Shown: in pieces, positions 9,764 through 18,363 of the stretch
Position numbering within the stretch: the first letter of the stretch is position 1
How the letters are laid out: each line of letters opens with the position of its first letter
DNA from: Caulobacter sp. Root655
GTDB lineage: Bacteria > Pseudomonadota > Alphaproteobacteria > Caulobacterales > Caulobacteraceae
DNA: 64,000 nucleotides
Assembly: GCF_001427665.1 (NCBI RefSeq)
Contig: NZ_LMHC01000012.1
Location: 412,704-476,703, forward strand
Direction of reading: 5' to 3'
Made by a program: the position numbers and the translations under genes
Notes under the pieces: generated by a model
What the model saw: the letters and a program-made list of their open reading frames with translations, nothing else
Database searches by the model: none
What the model was told of the DNA's origin: nothing

Positions 9764-11914
9764 ATGCTCCTTCGTCGGCTGTTTTCCGTCCTTCCGGCGC
9801 TGGTCGTCGCCCTCGCCCTCGGCGCGCCTCTCCTGCCCGGCAAGGCCCTGGCGGCGCCCGTCCAGACCGGCCACATCGAGGTCGAGCTGGTGGCCCAGGA
9901 GGCCGGCGCCGCCCCCGGCGCGACGGTGTTCGTGGCCCTGCGCCAGAAGATCCAGCCCGGCTGGCACACCTATTGGCGCAATCCCGGCGACGCAGGCGAC
10001 GCCACCCGCATCGTCTGGACCCTGCCGCCCGGCTGGACGGCCGGCGACATCGTCTGGCCCACCCCGGAAAAGAGCCGGGTCGGGCCGCTGCTCGACTTCG
10101 CCTATACCGGCGAGGTGCTGCTGCCGGTGCCGATCACCGTGCCGGCCGACGCCCAGGCGGGCTCGGTCGTCACCCTGAAGGCGGCCGCCGCCTTCCTGGT
10201 CTGCGAACAGGTCTGCGTGCCCGAGGACGCCGTCGTCACCCTGACCCTGCCGGTGGTCGCGGGCATGCCGGCGACCGACCCGGCCTGGGGCGCCAAGGTC
10301 GCCGAAACCCTGGCCAAGGCGCCCAAATCGGCCGGGCTGAAGGCGGTGTTCAACCTGCAAGGCGGCGTGCTGAAGCTGGCCGTGACCGGCGCGCCCCTGA
10401 AGGGCGCCGACCTCAGCGGGGCGTTCTTCTACCCCTATTCCGGCAAGGTCATCGAGCATCCGCCCGAGCAGGCGATCGAGCGCGGCCCCGAGGGCCTGAC
10501 CCTGTCGCTGACCCCGGGCTACGACTTCACGCAGGGCACGCCGCCGACGCAGCTGTCGGGCGTGCTGGCCCTGAACGGCGCGGCCTATGAGGTCACCGCC
10601 ACGGCGGGCGCGATCCCGCCCGGCGCCCAGGGGCTGGGCGCGCCGGCCAAGGCCGCCGGGGCGAGCCTGGGCCTGCCGCTGGCCGTGGCCTTCGCCTTCC
10701 TGGGCGGGCTGATCCTCAACCTGATGCCGTGCGTGTTCCCGATCCTGTCGATGAAGGCCGCCAGCCTGACCGCCCATGCCCACGACGCCGGCAAGACCCG
10801 GGTCCAGGGCCTGGCCTTCCTGGCGGGCGTGGTCGTCACCTTCCTGGCCCTGGCCGGCCTGCTGATCGCCGTGCGGGCCGGCGGCGACGCCGTGGGCTGG
10901 GGCTTCCAGCTGCAATCGCCGCCAGTGGTCGCCGCCCTGTCGCTGCTGATGCTGCTGGTCGCCCTGAACATGTCGGGCGTGTTCGAGGTCGGCGCCTCGG
11001 TGCAGGGCGTGGGGTCGGGCGCGAGCGGCGACGGTGTCGGCGGTTCGTTCCTGACCGGGGCCCTGGCCGTGGTGGTGGCCGCGCCGTGCACCGCGCCGTT
11101 CATGGCCGGGGCCTTGGGCTACGCCCTGACCCAGCCGCCCCTGCTGGCCCTGGCGGTGTTCCTGGGCCTGGCTTTGGGCTTCGCCGCGCCCTTCGTGCTG
11201 CTGGCCTTCATTCCCGGCCTCCTGGCCCGCCTGCCGCGTCCCGGCCCATGGATGGACGTGCTGAAGAAGGGCCTGGCCTTCCCGATGTACGCCACCGCCG
11301 CCTGGCTGGCCTGGGTGTTCAGCCAGCAGACCGGGTCGATCCCGCTGGCCCTGATCCTGGCCGCCGCCGTGCTGACCGCCTTCACCGCCTGGCTCTACGG
11401 CCTGGCCCAGGCGCGGCGGATCGAGGGCAAGGGCGCGGTGGTTCCGTTCGTCCTGGCCGCCCTGTCGCTGGTGGCCGCCATCGCCCTGGTGGTGGTCGCG
11501 GCCCGCGCCGCGCCCGCCGCCGCGCCGTCCTCCGTTGCGGAGACCGCCCCGTCCGGCCCCGGCTTGGCCGCCGAGCCCTGGAGTCCCGAACGCGTCGCCG
11601 CCCTGCAAGCCGAGGGCAAGGTGGTGATGGTCGACTTCACCGCCGACTGGTGCGTGACCTGCAAGGTCAATGAAGGCGCGGCCCTGAAGGGCCAGCGCCT
11701 GGCCGACGCCTTCAAGACCAGCAACGCCGTGCTGCTGCGCGCCGACTGGACCAAACGCGACGCGGTCATCGCCGCCGCCCTGGCCGAGCATGGCCGGGCC
11801 GGGGTGCCGCTGTACCTGGTCTATCCGAAGGGCGGCGGCGAGCCGGTGATCCTGCCGCAGCTGCTGACCGAGGGCTTGGTGATCGAGGCGGTGGAGAAGG
11901 CGGCGAAGGGGTAA
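9764..11914 (+). CDS. DsbD/ScsB-type transmembrane thiol-disulfide reductase
   Basis: A 716-residue inner-membrane protein that passes electrons from cytosolic thioredoxin to periplasmic thiols. Order: signal peptide (about 1-30), periplasmic immunoglobulin-like domain (about 32-290) containing a CEQVC pair, a core of about eight to nine membrane segments (305-590) with the paired cysteines in NLMPCVFPILSMKA (~323) and APCTAPFMAG (~443), and a C-terminal thioredoxin domain with DWCVTCK (~627-633). The ATG at 9764 begins the signal peptide; the open frame extends back to 9575 without support. The layout fits the DsbD-like proteins of alphaproteobacteria linked to metal or oxidative stress. Confidence 0.88.
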   Translation: MLLRRLFSVLPALVVALALGAPLLPGKALAAPVQTGHIEVELVAQEAGAAPGATVFVALRQKIQPGWHTYWRNPGDAGDATRIVWTLPPGWTAGDIVWPTPEKSRVGPLLDFAYTGEVLLPVPITVPADAQAGSVVTLKAAAAFLVCEQVCVPEDAVVTLTLPVVAGMPATDPAWGAKVAETLAKAPKSAGLKAVFNLQGGVLKLAVTGAPLKGADLSGAFFYPYSGKVIEHPPEQAIERGPEGLTLSLTPGYDFTQGTPPTQLSGVLALNGAAYEVTATAGAIPPGAQGLGAPAKAAGASLGLPLAVAFAFLGGLILNLMPCVFPILSMKAASLTAHAHDAGKTRVQGLAFLAGVVVTFLALAGLLIAVRAGGDAVGWGFQLQSPPVVAALSLLMLLVALNMSGVFEVGASVQGVGSGASGDGVGGSFLTGALAVVVAAPCTAPFMAGALGYALTQPPLLALAVFLGLALGFAAPFVLLAFIPGLLARLPRPGPWMDVLKKGLAFPMYATAAWLAWVFSQQTGSIPLALILAAAVLTAFTAWLYGLAQARRIEGKGAVVPFVLAALSLVAAIALVVVAARAAPAAAPSSVAETAPSGPGLAAEPWSPERVAALQAEGKVVMVDFTADWCVTCKVNEGAALKGQRLADAFKTSNAVLLRADWTKRDAVIAAALAEHGRAGVPLYLVYPKGGGEPVILPQLLTEGLVIEAVEKAAKG

Positions 11915-11915
11915 T

Positions 11916-12050
11916 TCCTCCCCCCGTAGGGGAGGCGATCGCGCGGCGATCGGTGGGGGGAGTCGTAGGATCGTCGATCCTGGGCGTGGTCGGAGCCGTA
12001 TCACTCCCCCCACCGTCGGCTCCGCCGACACCTCCCCCACAGGGGGAGGA
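11916..12050. repeat. Dispersed inverted repeat, TCCTCCCCC family, copy 1
   Basis: The ends read TCCTCCCCCCGTAGGGGAGG and CCTCCCCCACAGGGGGAGGA, with inner GGTGGGGGGAGT and ACTCCCCCCACC arms and a GTCGGCTCCGCCGAC hairpin. It lies between the converging dsbD-like and DUF1353 genes. A second copy is at 50137-50268. Confidence 0.85.
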
Positions 12051-12051
12051 C

Positions 12052-12783
12052 CTACTTCTTCTTGTCGCCGCCGAACGGCAGCCGGGCCTTGACCTGGTCG
12101 AGCGGCGTGCGGGTCACCACCACCGGGGGCGGGGCGGCGATGACCGGAGCCGCGATCGGATAGGCCCGCCAGCCGGTCTGGATCAGGGCGCCGAAGCCCT
12201 GGCAGCGCGGCAGGGTCCGCACCGCCCCCGTCCTCGGCTTGGCGAACGGCGGCGGCTGGAGCTGGTCCTGGCGCTTGGGGTCGGTGAACCGCCAGTCGGT
12301 GGGCAGGCCGTAACCCTTGTCGCCGCCGACCCGCACCGCCTGGTAGGCGATCTTGGCCTGGAACGGCGGCACGCCGTATTTCAGCATCGCCCGCAGGAAG
12401 ATGGCGTCGGCCTCCTCGCGCTTGCCGGGCTCGCCGATCGTGTAGAGCCAGTCGTGGACGATGGCCGCCCGCGCCGTCGGCCCCTGCGGGTCGACGAAGC
12501 CCTGGCCGTACCAGGGCACGCTGGCGAAGTCGGTGACGTACCAGCGCGGCACGACGATCAGCTTGCCGGTCTCGGCGTCGCAGTAGGGGAACTCGGCGTC
12601 CAGCGTGAACAGCTTGCGGCCGTCCTTGGTCTGGTTGAACAGCATCACCGGCTGCGGCGTCAGCGAGCTGGGCGGGACCGGGGCGACGACCGGCACGAAG
12701 ACCGTGGTCTTGGTCTCCGTCGTGCAGGCGGCGAGGGCCAGGGCCAGCGCGAGGGCGGAGAGGGTCTTGGACTTTGGCGACAT
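12052..12783 (-). CDS. DUF1353 lipoprotein
   Basis: A 243-residue predicted lipoprotein; the signal peptide ends in LAAC (C20). The body carries the DUF1353 pattern: a FPYCDAETGKLIVVPRWYVTDFASVP segment, then AAIVHDWLYTIG, where the HDWLY motif is diagnostic. A proline/arginine-rich tail ends in lysines. DUF1353 occurs both in phage genomes and in bacterial chromosomes and has no established function. The ATG at 12783 begins the signal peptide. Confidence 0.75.
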   Translation of the reverse strand: MSPKSKTLSALALALALAACTTETKTTVFVPVVAPVPPSSLTPQPVMLFNQTKDGRKLFTLDAEFPYCDAETGKLIVVPRWYVTDFASVPWYGQGFVDPQGPTARAAIVHDWLYTIGEPGKREEADAIFLRAMLKYGVPPFQAKIAYQAVRVGGDKGYGLPTDWRFTDPKRQDQLQPPPFAKPRTGAVRTLPRCQGFGALIQTGWRAYPIAAPVIAAPPPVVVTRTPLDQVKARLPFGGDKKK

Positions 12784-12870
12784 GGCGGGAAATCGAGTGT
12801 TCAAGGTCTGGTCTTCTCGGACGGCAAGCTTTGCCCTAGCGGGCGTCGATGGCGAAGTCGTGACGGCCCG

Positions 12871-12977
12871 GTGCGTCCTTCGAGGCCCGCTGCGCGGGCG
12901 CCTCAGGATGAGGAATCTTGTTGCTGCTGATTTCCTCATCCTGAGGTGCGAGGCGCAGCCGAGCCTCGAAGGACGCA
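12871..12977. repeat. Dispersed inverted repeat, GTCCTTCGAGGC / CTCATCCTGAGG family, copy 1
   Basis: TGCGTCCTTCGAGGC and GCCTCGAAGGACGCA form the ends; CCTCAGGATGAGGAA and TTCCTCATCCTGAGG form the inner arms around a short loop. Related copies are at 27520-27625 and 47119-47221; the Family D copy at 35915-36000 shares the core. Confidence 0.9.
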
Positions 12978-12983
12978 AGGCCC

Positions 12984-13481
12984 CTAGGCCGGCGGGGTCG
13001 GCGGGGCGGTGATCACTTCGACATTGTCGTTGAGCAGATAGACCATGTCGCGCAGAGCCTGGTCCTGGTCCTTGACGGTCTTGGCCGCGCCCACGGCGCC
13101 GAGCTTTTCGGGCAGGTCCTGGCTGATGCCGCGCAGGATGCATTTGAGGTCATCGACCGCCCCGCGCTCTTTCAGCGTCACATGGCCCTTCATGTCGAGC
13201 GCCGACAGCGCGCCGATCGCGGCGCCGAAGCCCTCGAAGCCCTTCAGCGGCGTCGCGGCCGCCGTCGGATCGCTCGGCAGGCCCTTGCGATAGGCCTCGG
13301 CCTGGGCCTTCAGCCCGCCCGCCCGCTTGACGATGTCGGCGAACAGCGGCTCGGACGCCACCGAGGCCGGGGCGCCCAAGGCCGAGGGGGCGACGGCGGG
13401 CGACGGGGCGACATCGACTGGCGCGGAACTGGTCGAAGCCAGCCACAGGAAGGCGGAAAAGGCGACGGCGCTGCAGGACAT
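12984..13481 (-). CDS. Hypothetical secreted protein
   Basis: A 165-residue protein with an N-terminal hydrophobic signal (SAVAFSAFLWLASTSSA), an alanine/proline/serine-rich linker (25-55), and a helical C-terminal part (FADIVKRAGGLKAQAEAYRKG, LKCILRGISQDLPEKL, KDQDQALRDMVYLLNDNVEVI). The ATG at 13481 is chosen for the GGGGAGA ribosome site just upstream; an ATG at 13517 is the alternative. It is divergent from pgi. No family was recognised. Confidence 0.6.
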   Translation of the reverse strand: MSCSAVAFSAFLWLASTSSAPVDVAPSPAVAPSALGAPASVASEPLFADIVKRAGGLKAQAEAYRKGLPSDPTAAATPLKGFEGFGAAIGALSALDMKGHVTLKERGAVDDLKCILRGISQDLPEKLGAVGAAKTVKDQDQALRDMVYLLNDNVEVITAPPTPPA

Positions 13482-13592
13482 GCTGTTCTCCCCGCGAAAA
13501 ACGTCATTGGTCTTCATGACGCGGCGGCATCCGTTTGGTAAGCCCGCCCGGGTAAACGCCGATTTACCACCTTCACCAAAAGGAACGCCCGC

Positions 13593-15212
13593 ATGGCCGA
13601 TCTCGACGCCGCCTGGACCCGCCTGGAAGCCGCCGCCAAGGCCGCCGGCGAAAAGCGCATCGTCGAGATGTTCGACGCCGAGCCTGGAAGGCTCACAGCG
13701 CTTACGCTGGATGTCGCCGGCCTGCACATCGACCTCAGCAAACAGGCCTGGGACGAGGCCGGCCTGGAGGCCGCGCTCGACCTGGCCCACGCCGCCGACG
13801 TCGAGGGCGCCCGGGCCCGGATGCTGGCCGGCGAGCCGATCAACGGCTCGGAGGGCCGCGCCGTCCTGCACACCGCCCTGCGCGCCGCCAAGGACGCCGA
13901 CGTCAAGGCCGGCGGCGTCCCGGTGATGGCCGAGGTCGAGGCCGTCCGTGTCCGGATGAAGGCCTTCGCCGACGCCGTGCGCTCGGGCCAGATCAAGGGC
14001 GCCACCGGCAAGCCGTTCACGGCCATCCTGCACATCGGCATCGGCGGCTCCGACCTTGGCCCCCGGCTGCTGTGGGACGCCCTGCGGCCGATCAAGCCCG
14101 GCATCGACCTGCGCTTCGTGGCCAATGTCGACGGGGCCGAGTTCGCCCTGACCACCGCCGACCTCGACCCCGAACAGACCCTGGTGATCGTGGTCTCCAA
14201 GACCTTCACCACCCAGGAGACCCTGACCAACGCCACGGCGGCCCGCGCCTGGCTGGCGGCGGCCCTGGGCGAAGAGGGCGCCAACGCCCACCTGGCCGCC
14301 ATCTCGACCGCCCTGGACAAGACCGCCGCCTTCGGCGTCGCCGACGACCGCGTGTTCGGCTTCTGGGACTGGGTCGGCGGCCGCTATTCGCTGTGGTCGT
14401 CGGTCAGCCTGTCGGTGGCCGTGGCCTGCGGCTGGGAGGCGTTCGAGGGCTTTCTGCAAGGCGCCGCCGCCATGGACGCCCACTTCGCCACCGCGCCGCT
14501 GGAGAAGAACGCCGCGGTGCTGATCGCCCTGGCCCAGGTCTTCAACCGCAACGGCCTGGACCGCCGGGCCCGCTCGGTGGTGCCCTATTCCCACCGCCTG
14601 CGCCGCCTGGCCTCGTTCCTCCAGCAGCTGGAGATGGAGAGCAACGGCAAGTCGGTCGGCCCCGACGGCCTGCCGGTCAAGCGCGGCACGGCGACGGTGG
14701 TGTTCGGCGACGAGGGCACCAACGTCCAGCACGCCTATTTCCAGTGCATGCACCAGGGGACCGACATCACGCCGCTGGAGTTCATCGCCCTGGCCAAGTC
14801 CGACGAGGGCCCGGCCGGCATGCACGAGAAGCTGCTGTCCAACGTCCTGGCCCAGGCCGAGGCGCTGATGGTCGGCCGCTCGACGGAGGACGTCCGCGCC
14901 GAGCTGGTCGCCAAGGGCGTGCCGGAGTCCGAGATCGCCACGTTGGCTCCGCAACGCACCTTCGCCGGCAACCGTCCGTCGACGATGGTGGTGCTCGACC
15001 GCCTGACGCCCCAGACCTTCGGGGCCCTGATCGCCCTCTACGAGCACAAGACCTTCGTCGAGGGGGTGATCTGGGGCGTCAACAGCTTCGACCAGTGGGG
15101 CGTCGAGCTGGGCAAGGTGATGGCCGGGCGGATCCTGCCCGAGCTGGAGAGCGGCGCGGTGGGTCAGCATGATCCGTCGACGGCGGCGCTGATCGCGCGG
15201 TTGAAGGTTTAG
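13593..15212 (+). CDS. pgi: Glucose-6-phosphate isomerase
   Basis: A 539-residue cytosolic enzyme interconverting glucose-6-phosphate and fructose-6-phosphate. Diagnostic blocks are HIGIGGSDLGP, VVSKTFTTQETL, GGRYSLWSSVSLSVAV, QLEMESNGKSV, GTNVQHAYFQCMHQGTD, and near the C-terminus VIWGVNSFDQWGVELGK, the PGI signature 2 region. The length matches bacterial PGI. It stands alone between a divergent hypothetical gene and a repeat. Confidence 0.98.
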   Translation: MADLDAAWTRLEAAAKAAGEKRIVEMFDAEPGRLTALTLDVAGLHIDLSKQAWDEAGLEAALDLAHAADVEGARARMLAGEPINGSEGRAVLHTALRAAKDADVKAGGVPVMAEVEAVRVRMKAFADAVRSGQIKGATGKPFTAILHIGIGGSDLGPRLLWDALRPIKPGIDLRFVANVDGAEFALTTADLDPEQTLVIVVSKTFTTQETLTNATAARAWLAAALGEEGANAHLAAISTALDKTAAFGVADDRVFGFWDWVGGRYSLWSSVSLSVAVACGWEAFEGFLQGAAAMDAHFATAPLEKNAAVLIALAQVFNRNGLDRRARSVVPYSHRLRRLASFLQQLEMESNGKSVGPDGLPVKRGTATVVFGDEGTNVQHAYFQCMHQGTDITPLEFIALAKSDEGPAGMHEKLLSNVLAQAEALMVGRSTEDVRAELVAKGVPESEIATLAPQRTFAGNRPSTMVVLDRLTPQTFGALIALYEHKTFVEGVIWGVNSFDQWGVELGKVMAGRILPELESGAVGQHDPSTAALIARLKV

Positions 15213-15239
15213 GGCCTAGAACCGCCGCTCCCACTCCCG

Positions 15240-15342
15240 CTCATCCCGGCGAAAGCCGGGACCCAAGCGGTATCGGCGGTTCCTGGCTCAGAGCTCCGTC
15301 CGGACAACCCGCTTGGGTCCCGGCCTTCGCCGGGATGAGCGG
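15240..15342. repeat. Dispersed inverted repeat, CTCATCCCGGCGAAAGCCGGG family, copy 1
   Basis: The arms CTCATCCCGGCGAAAGCCGG and CCGGCCTTCGCCGGGATGAG enclose ACCCAAGCGG and CCGCTTGGGT. It lies directly after pgi and could act as a transcript-end hairpin. The second copy is at 58869-58970. Confidence 0.9.
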
Positions 15343-15369
15343 TGTTTGACTGCGGGACCGCGCCCGATC

Positions 15370-15395
15370 GGGGACAGGCGCATGCGCCTGTCCCC
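15370..15395. repeat. Perfect 26-bp palindrome, GGGGACAGGCGCA type, copy 1
   Basis: GGGGACAGGCGCA is followed at once by its exact reverse complement, so the repeat is a continuous palindrome. It sits just beyond the 3' end of the 79-residue gene; an identical copy is at 15681-15706 just beyond the gene's 5' end. Look-alikes with a different centre are at 62105-62130 and 62197-62222. Confidence 0.9.
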
Positions 15396-15403
15396 GGCCG
15401 CGC

Positions 15404-15643
15404 CTAATCCTCTCCGTCCGCCGACGGGGTCCCGCTCACGCGGGCCAGTTCGGTGTTCAGCTCGGCCAAAGCCGTCTCGTCCATGCGCAGCATCGTCAAC
15501 TTGAGCACCCGCCTTTGCGCGGCCCGCACGGCGGCGAGCCGCGCGTCGAGTTCCTCGTCGGTCATGTCGTGATCAAGGGCCTCGGCGCCGAGGTTGATCA
15601 TGGCGGCCAGGTGGTCGTTGGCGGGTGGCTTGGGCTTGCTCAT
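15404..15643 (-). CDS. Conserved-looking small hypothetical protein
   Basis: A 79-residue, charged, mostly helical protein (NDHLAAMINLGAEALDHDMTDEELDARLAAVRAAQRRVLKL). A GGAG ribosome site lies 8-11 bases before the ATG at 15643. It is flanked on both sides by identical 26-bp palindromes. No signal peptide, membrane segment or recognised domain. Confidence 0.5.
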   Translation of the reverse strand: MSKPKPPANDHLAAMINLGAEALDHDMTDEELDARLAAVRAAQRRVLKLTMLRMDETALAELNTELARVSGTPSADGED

Positions 15644-15680
15644 GCGGAAGTCTCCATCGCGAGGTTGAAGGGGCCGGGAT

Positions 15681-15706
15681 TGGGGACAGGCGCATGCGCC
15701 TGTCCC
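15681..15706. repeat. Perfect 26-bp palindrome, GGGGACAGGCGCA type, copy 2
   Basis: Identical to the palindrome at 15370-15395, 311 bases away. The pair brackets the 79-residue gene between them. Confidence 0.9.
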
Positions 15707-16415
15707 CGACCGATGCACGGACGCACGGCGGCGCCCTTCCGCCGGAAGACGCCGGCGGGCTGGGGAGGCGGCGGAGCGTCCGGGCCATGCCCGGAATGTA
15801 GTTTGTAGGAACACCGTTTCGGCCTGAGCCGGAGCGCTCCGCGCGATCGGTGGACGAAAGCCTTCGGGTCGCGGATTTTTAACCCGCTCCGATGGAGGCC
15901 TCCGGCGGGCGGAGGGGCAGCGACCCCGTCCGGACCGCGCGGGCGATTTCAGCCCGCGCCTGTGGCGCCCGTCTTTCGGCCCCGAGAGGGTGTTCCCGCC
16001 GGGCGGGCGGGAAACCGAAGGTCCATCCGGATCCCCCGTCCTCCCGCGCCGCCCCGACAGGCCCCGCGCAACCGGCCGCCGGACACCGCCCCGCACCGCC
16101 CGTCAGGTCGCCAGCTGGACGGCCTCCCCAGCGGTGGGGCAGCTCTGATTATGCGGGGGGTTTGGAGGGGGAGGATAAGTTTGTGGATACGCCCGTGTGA
16201 TTGGGGCGTAAAGGCTTGGATTCGTTGGGGGCGGGGGTGGCGTGTGCTCGTGATGAAAAGGGGATGGAGGGCTTTGCAGCAGCGGCCATTTCACGCCGGG
16301 AGCATGCGTTGACATCGTCCCAAAAACGCAGACGCTCAATATATCCAGTGAGCGTTGCTGGCCGACGTGCGCTTTATCGACAGCGCGAACAGATCCCTGG
16401 CCATATCATGTGTGC
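15707..16415. other. Long stretch without a convincing gene
   Basis: About 700 bases with no supported reading frame. The first part (15720-16130) is very GC rich with many short hairpins; no tRNA, RNase P, tmRNA or SRP consensus was found in it. From about 16150 the composition drops (AATATATCC near 16338), marking the left edge of the lower-GC block that carries the next two genes. The promoter of the 16416 gene is presumably in 16300-16400. Confidence 0.6.
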
Positions 16416-17282
16416 ATGACCCGACCCGTCTTCACCGAAATTGAGCAGGAAGCGATCGTCTTGGCCGCCGCGCTCGACCTAATCGATGACATGGTCAACT
16501 TCGAGATTTTCGAGCATCCGACCACAGACCGGGCGACCAACCTGTGGTTCAAGTCGTCATCGCACAAACGAGTCTTCGCGATCCTGCTGGGCGACTTCCT
16601 GTCTCAACCGCAAGCGCGCGGCGACAGGCCTCCGCCCTTTGGTTTGACGCGCGCGGCACACAACGACCCCGGCTCCCAAAAGACCTATCTTCGATATCTC
16701 GCCGCTATCGGATCTCGCCCGCAGATCGGGAAGGACGCGCAAGCGCTCGCCAAGGCGACGGAGGCCTTCTCGGTCTGGCTCGACGCCGATCTAACCTGCG
16801 AAGGCGTCTGGCTGTCCGGCCTCGATATCGAGTTCGACATGACGATCTCGCGAATATTGATGCTCCAGATCATCGCCGATATGTCGAAGCATAATTTCTC
16901 GCGGCTGGAAGGCCGCATCCAACACCTTCGAAACCTGCTTGCCCAACACGGCCACCAAGTCGATGAAGGTTCACTCTATCTTGAACTTCCGGTCTTCGAA
17001 GAGTGGCTCTACACTCACCTCTTCTCCTACCACGCCTCGACGATCGCCGAGTTCCTCAACGAGATCCGACTGACGATTTACGCCTATCTGCAGCCGGAGT
17101 TTGCCCGGTCGTACCGCAGAGAGCCGCGCGGGAGATTCGAGGAGTTCTACACCTTCGATGCGCCTGACGGACTTCAGGCCGGCGTTGCCCACGGCATGTA
17201 CTGGCGGTTGATGAACGCCATGCGCCACGGGCCGTGGTTTCCGCCATTCAGCGTCGATCCGGCCCTGAAGCTACGCTATTGA
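16416..17282 (+). CDS. Unrecognised helical protein in a lower-GC block
   Basis: A 288-residue protein with no family I can name. It appears almost entirely helical, with no signal peptide or membrane segment. Noticeable stretches are KHNFSRLEGRIQHLRNLLAQH (158-178), containing R172-N173 followed by H178, the R-N-x(4)-H spacing of HEPN ribonuclease motifs, and WLYTHLFSYHASTIAEFLNEIR (197-218). The ATG at 16416 is chosen over a GTG two codons earlier; neither has a clear ribosome site. Codon choice and GC are visibly lower than the flanking genes. The next gene follows 69 bases after the stop on the same strand and is probably part of the same unit. Confidence 0.6.
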   Translation: MTRPVFTEIEQEAIVLAAALDLIDDMVNFEIFEHPTTDRATNLWFKSSSHKRVFAILLGDFLSQPQARGDRPPPFGLTRAAHNDPGSQKTYLRYLAAIGSRPQIGKDAQALAKATEAFSVWLDADLTCEGVWLSGLDIEFDMTISRILMLQIIADMSKHNFSRLEGRIQHLRNLLAQHGHQVDEGSLYLELPVFEEWLYTHLFSYHASTIAEFLNEIRLTIYAYLQPEFARSYRREPRGRFEEFYTFDAPDGLQAGVAHGMYWRLMNAMRHGPWFPPFSVDPALKLRY

Positions 17283-17351
17283 CGCATCGCATCAGTGGGC
17301 TCTTGCTCGCCTCTTGAGCCTCTCCCGCCCGACCAAACGGGAACGCCCGCC

Positions 17352-18341
17352 ATGTTCGAAGACGACGAGATCGAAATCTACGCGATCAACGAGGTCCCGA
17401 TGGACCGGGACATCTATCTCATGGACGAGATTTGGATGGCTCAGTACGCTGAGGCCCTGCGGACGTGTTTGTCGGGTGGTAGGTATGAGAACGTCGGCTA
17501 CATCAGCTATGCCGCCGCCCGGAGTGCGACACCGGCTGGGGTCGAGCTGTCATGGTACCCTAACATCCACACTCGCTTTCATGAGATGCGGGTGTATCTC
17601 CCCACGTCAGCGTTCGTCATGTGCGTCGGCTGCCAAACCATAGACGAGAAGCCACGGATTTTCGTCAAGAGCGATTGGCTTCAAGCGCTTCACCTGCGCT
17701 CCAACTGCGCCTTCGCTTTGGTGGACGCCATCGGCGTCAAGGCGGCGCTGGCGGACGGCTGCCTAACTGCGGATCGATTGGCAGACTTGGCGGCGCGGAT
17801 CGACGCTATCGCGGCGGACCATCCGACGATCGCCTTCGTCTCCTTCGCCGATAGCCTGCTGCTCAAAAGCCATTGGTCAGTCGGCACCTGGGACTCTGAG
17901 GTCAACTACACCTATGAACCGGAGCAGATCCTGCGAGTGCTGCCTCTGATCGCCGACGCCTATAGCGACGTCCTAGGACTCAAGATTTACGCCGTCGCGA
18001 CACAAGGACAGAACGCCTTCTTCCACGATCAGCTGATGCATGTGTCGGTGAGTGGCAACCATGTGTCGCTCAACAGCCTCGGCCTGCCATTCGCGCAGTT
18101 GCAGGCCATCGAGGCGGCGGCGCGAACTTCAATCCGCAACGGCGAACACGCACCAGCGGACTTGTATCTTGACCGCGATTTCTACAATTCGCTCAACTGG
18201 TGCCACGGCTTCGAGAAGCAGCTGGAGCCCAGGAGCCACTACCTTGCGCCGATGGCCAGCACCCCCTGCACTTACATCCCGATCAGCCTTCGGCGCGTTC
18301 TCGACAACCTGAAACCGCCGAGAACGAAGCAATCATCCTAA
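17352..18341 (+). CDS. Unrecognised protein with a possible cyclase-like palm domain
   Basis: A 329-residue cytosolic protein. The central part reads FALVDAIGVKAAL (121-133, D125), then about 27 helical residues, then IAFVSFADSLLLKSHW (160-175, D167). This beta-alpha-beta spacing with paired aspartates resembles the DilGfk...fSDSi layout of class III nucleotidyl-cyclase-like palm domains. The resemblance is by eye only and may be chance. The ATG at 17352 is used; the open frame reaches back to 17295. It follows the 288-residue gene on the same strand in the lower-GC block, and the two may form one accessory cassette. Confidence 0.55.
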   Translation: MFEDDEIEIYAINEVPMDRDIYLMDEIWMAQYAEALRTCLSGGRYENVGYISYAAARSATPAGVELSWYPNIHTRFHEMRVYLPTSAFVMCVGCQTIDEKPRIFVKSDWLQALHLRSNCAFALVDAIGVKAALADGCLTADRLADLAARIDAIAADHPTIAFVSFADSLLLKSHWSVGTWDSEVNYTYEPEQILRVLPLIADAYSDVLGLKIYAVATQGQNAFFHDQLMHVSVSGNHVSLNSLGLPFAQLQAIEAAARTSIRNGEHAPADLYLDRDFYNSLNWCHGFEKQLEPRSHYLAPMASTPCTYIPISLRRVLDNLKPPRTKQSS

Positions 18342-18363
18342 CCGTAGCGCCGCCCGCGCCCCC

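Noticed and set aside
15720..16140. RNase P or tmRNA gene
   Set aside because: None of the conserved sequence blocks of these RNAs could be found on either strand.
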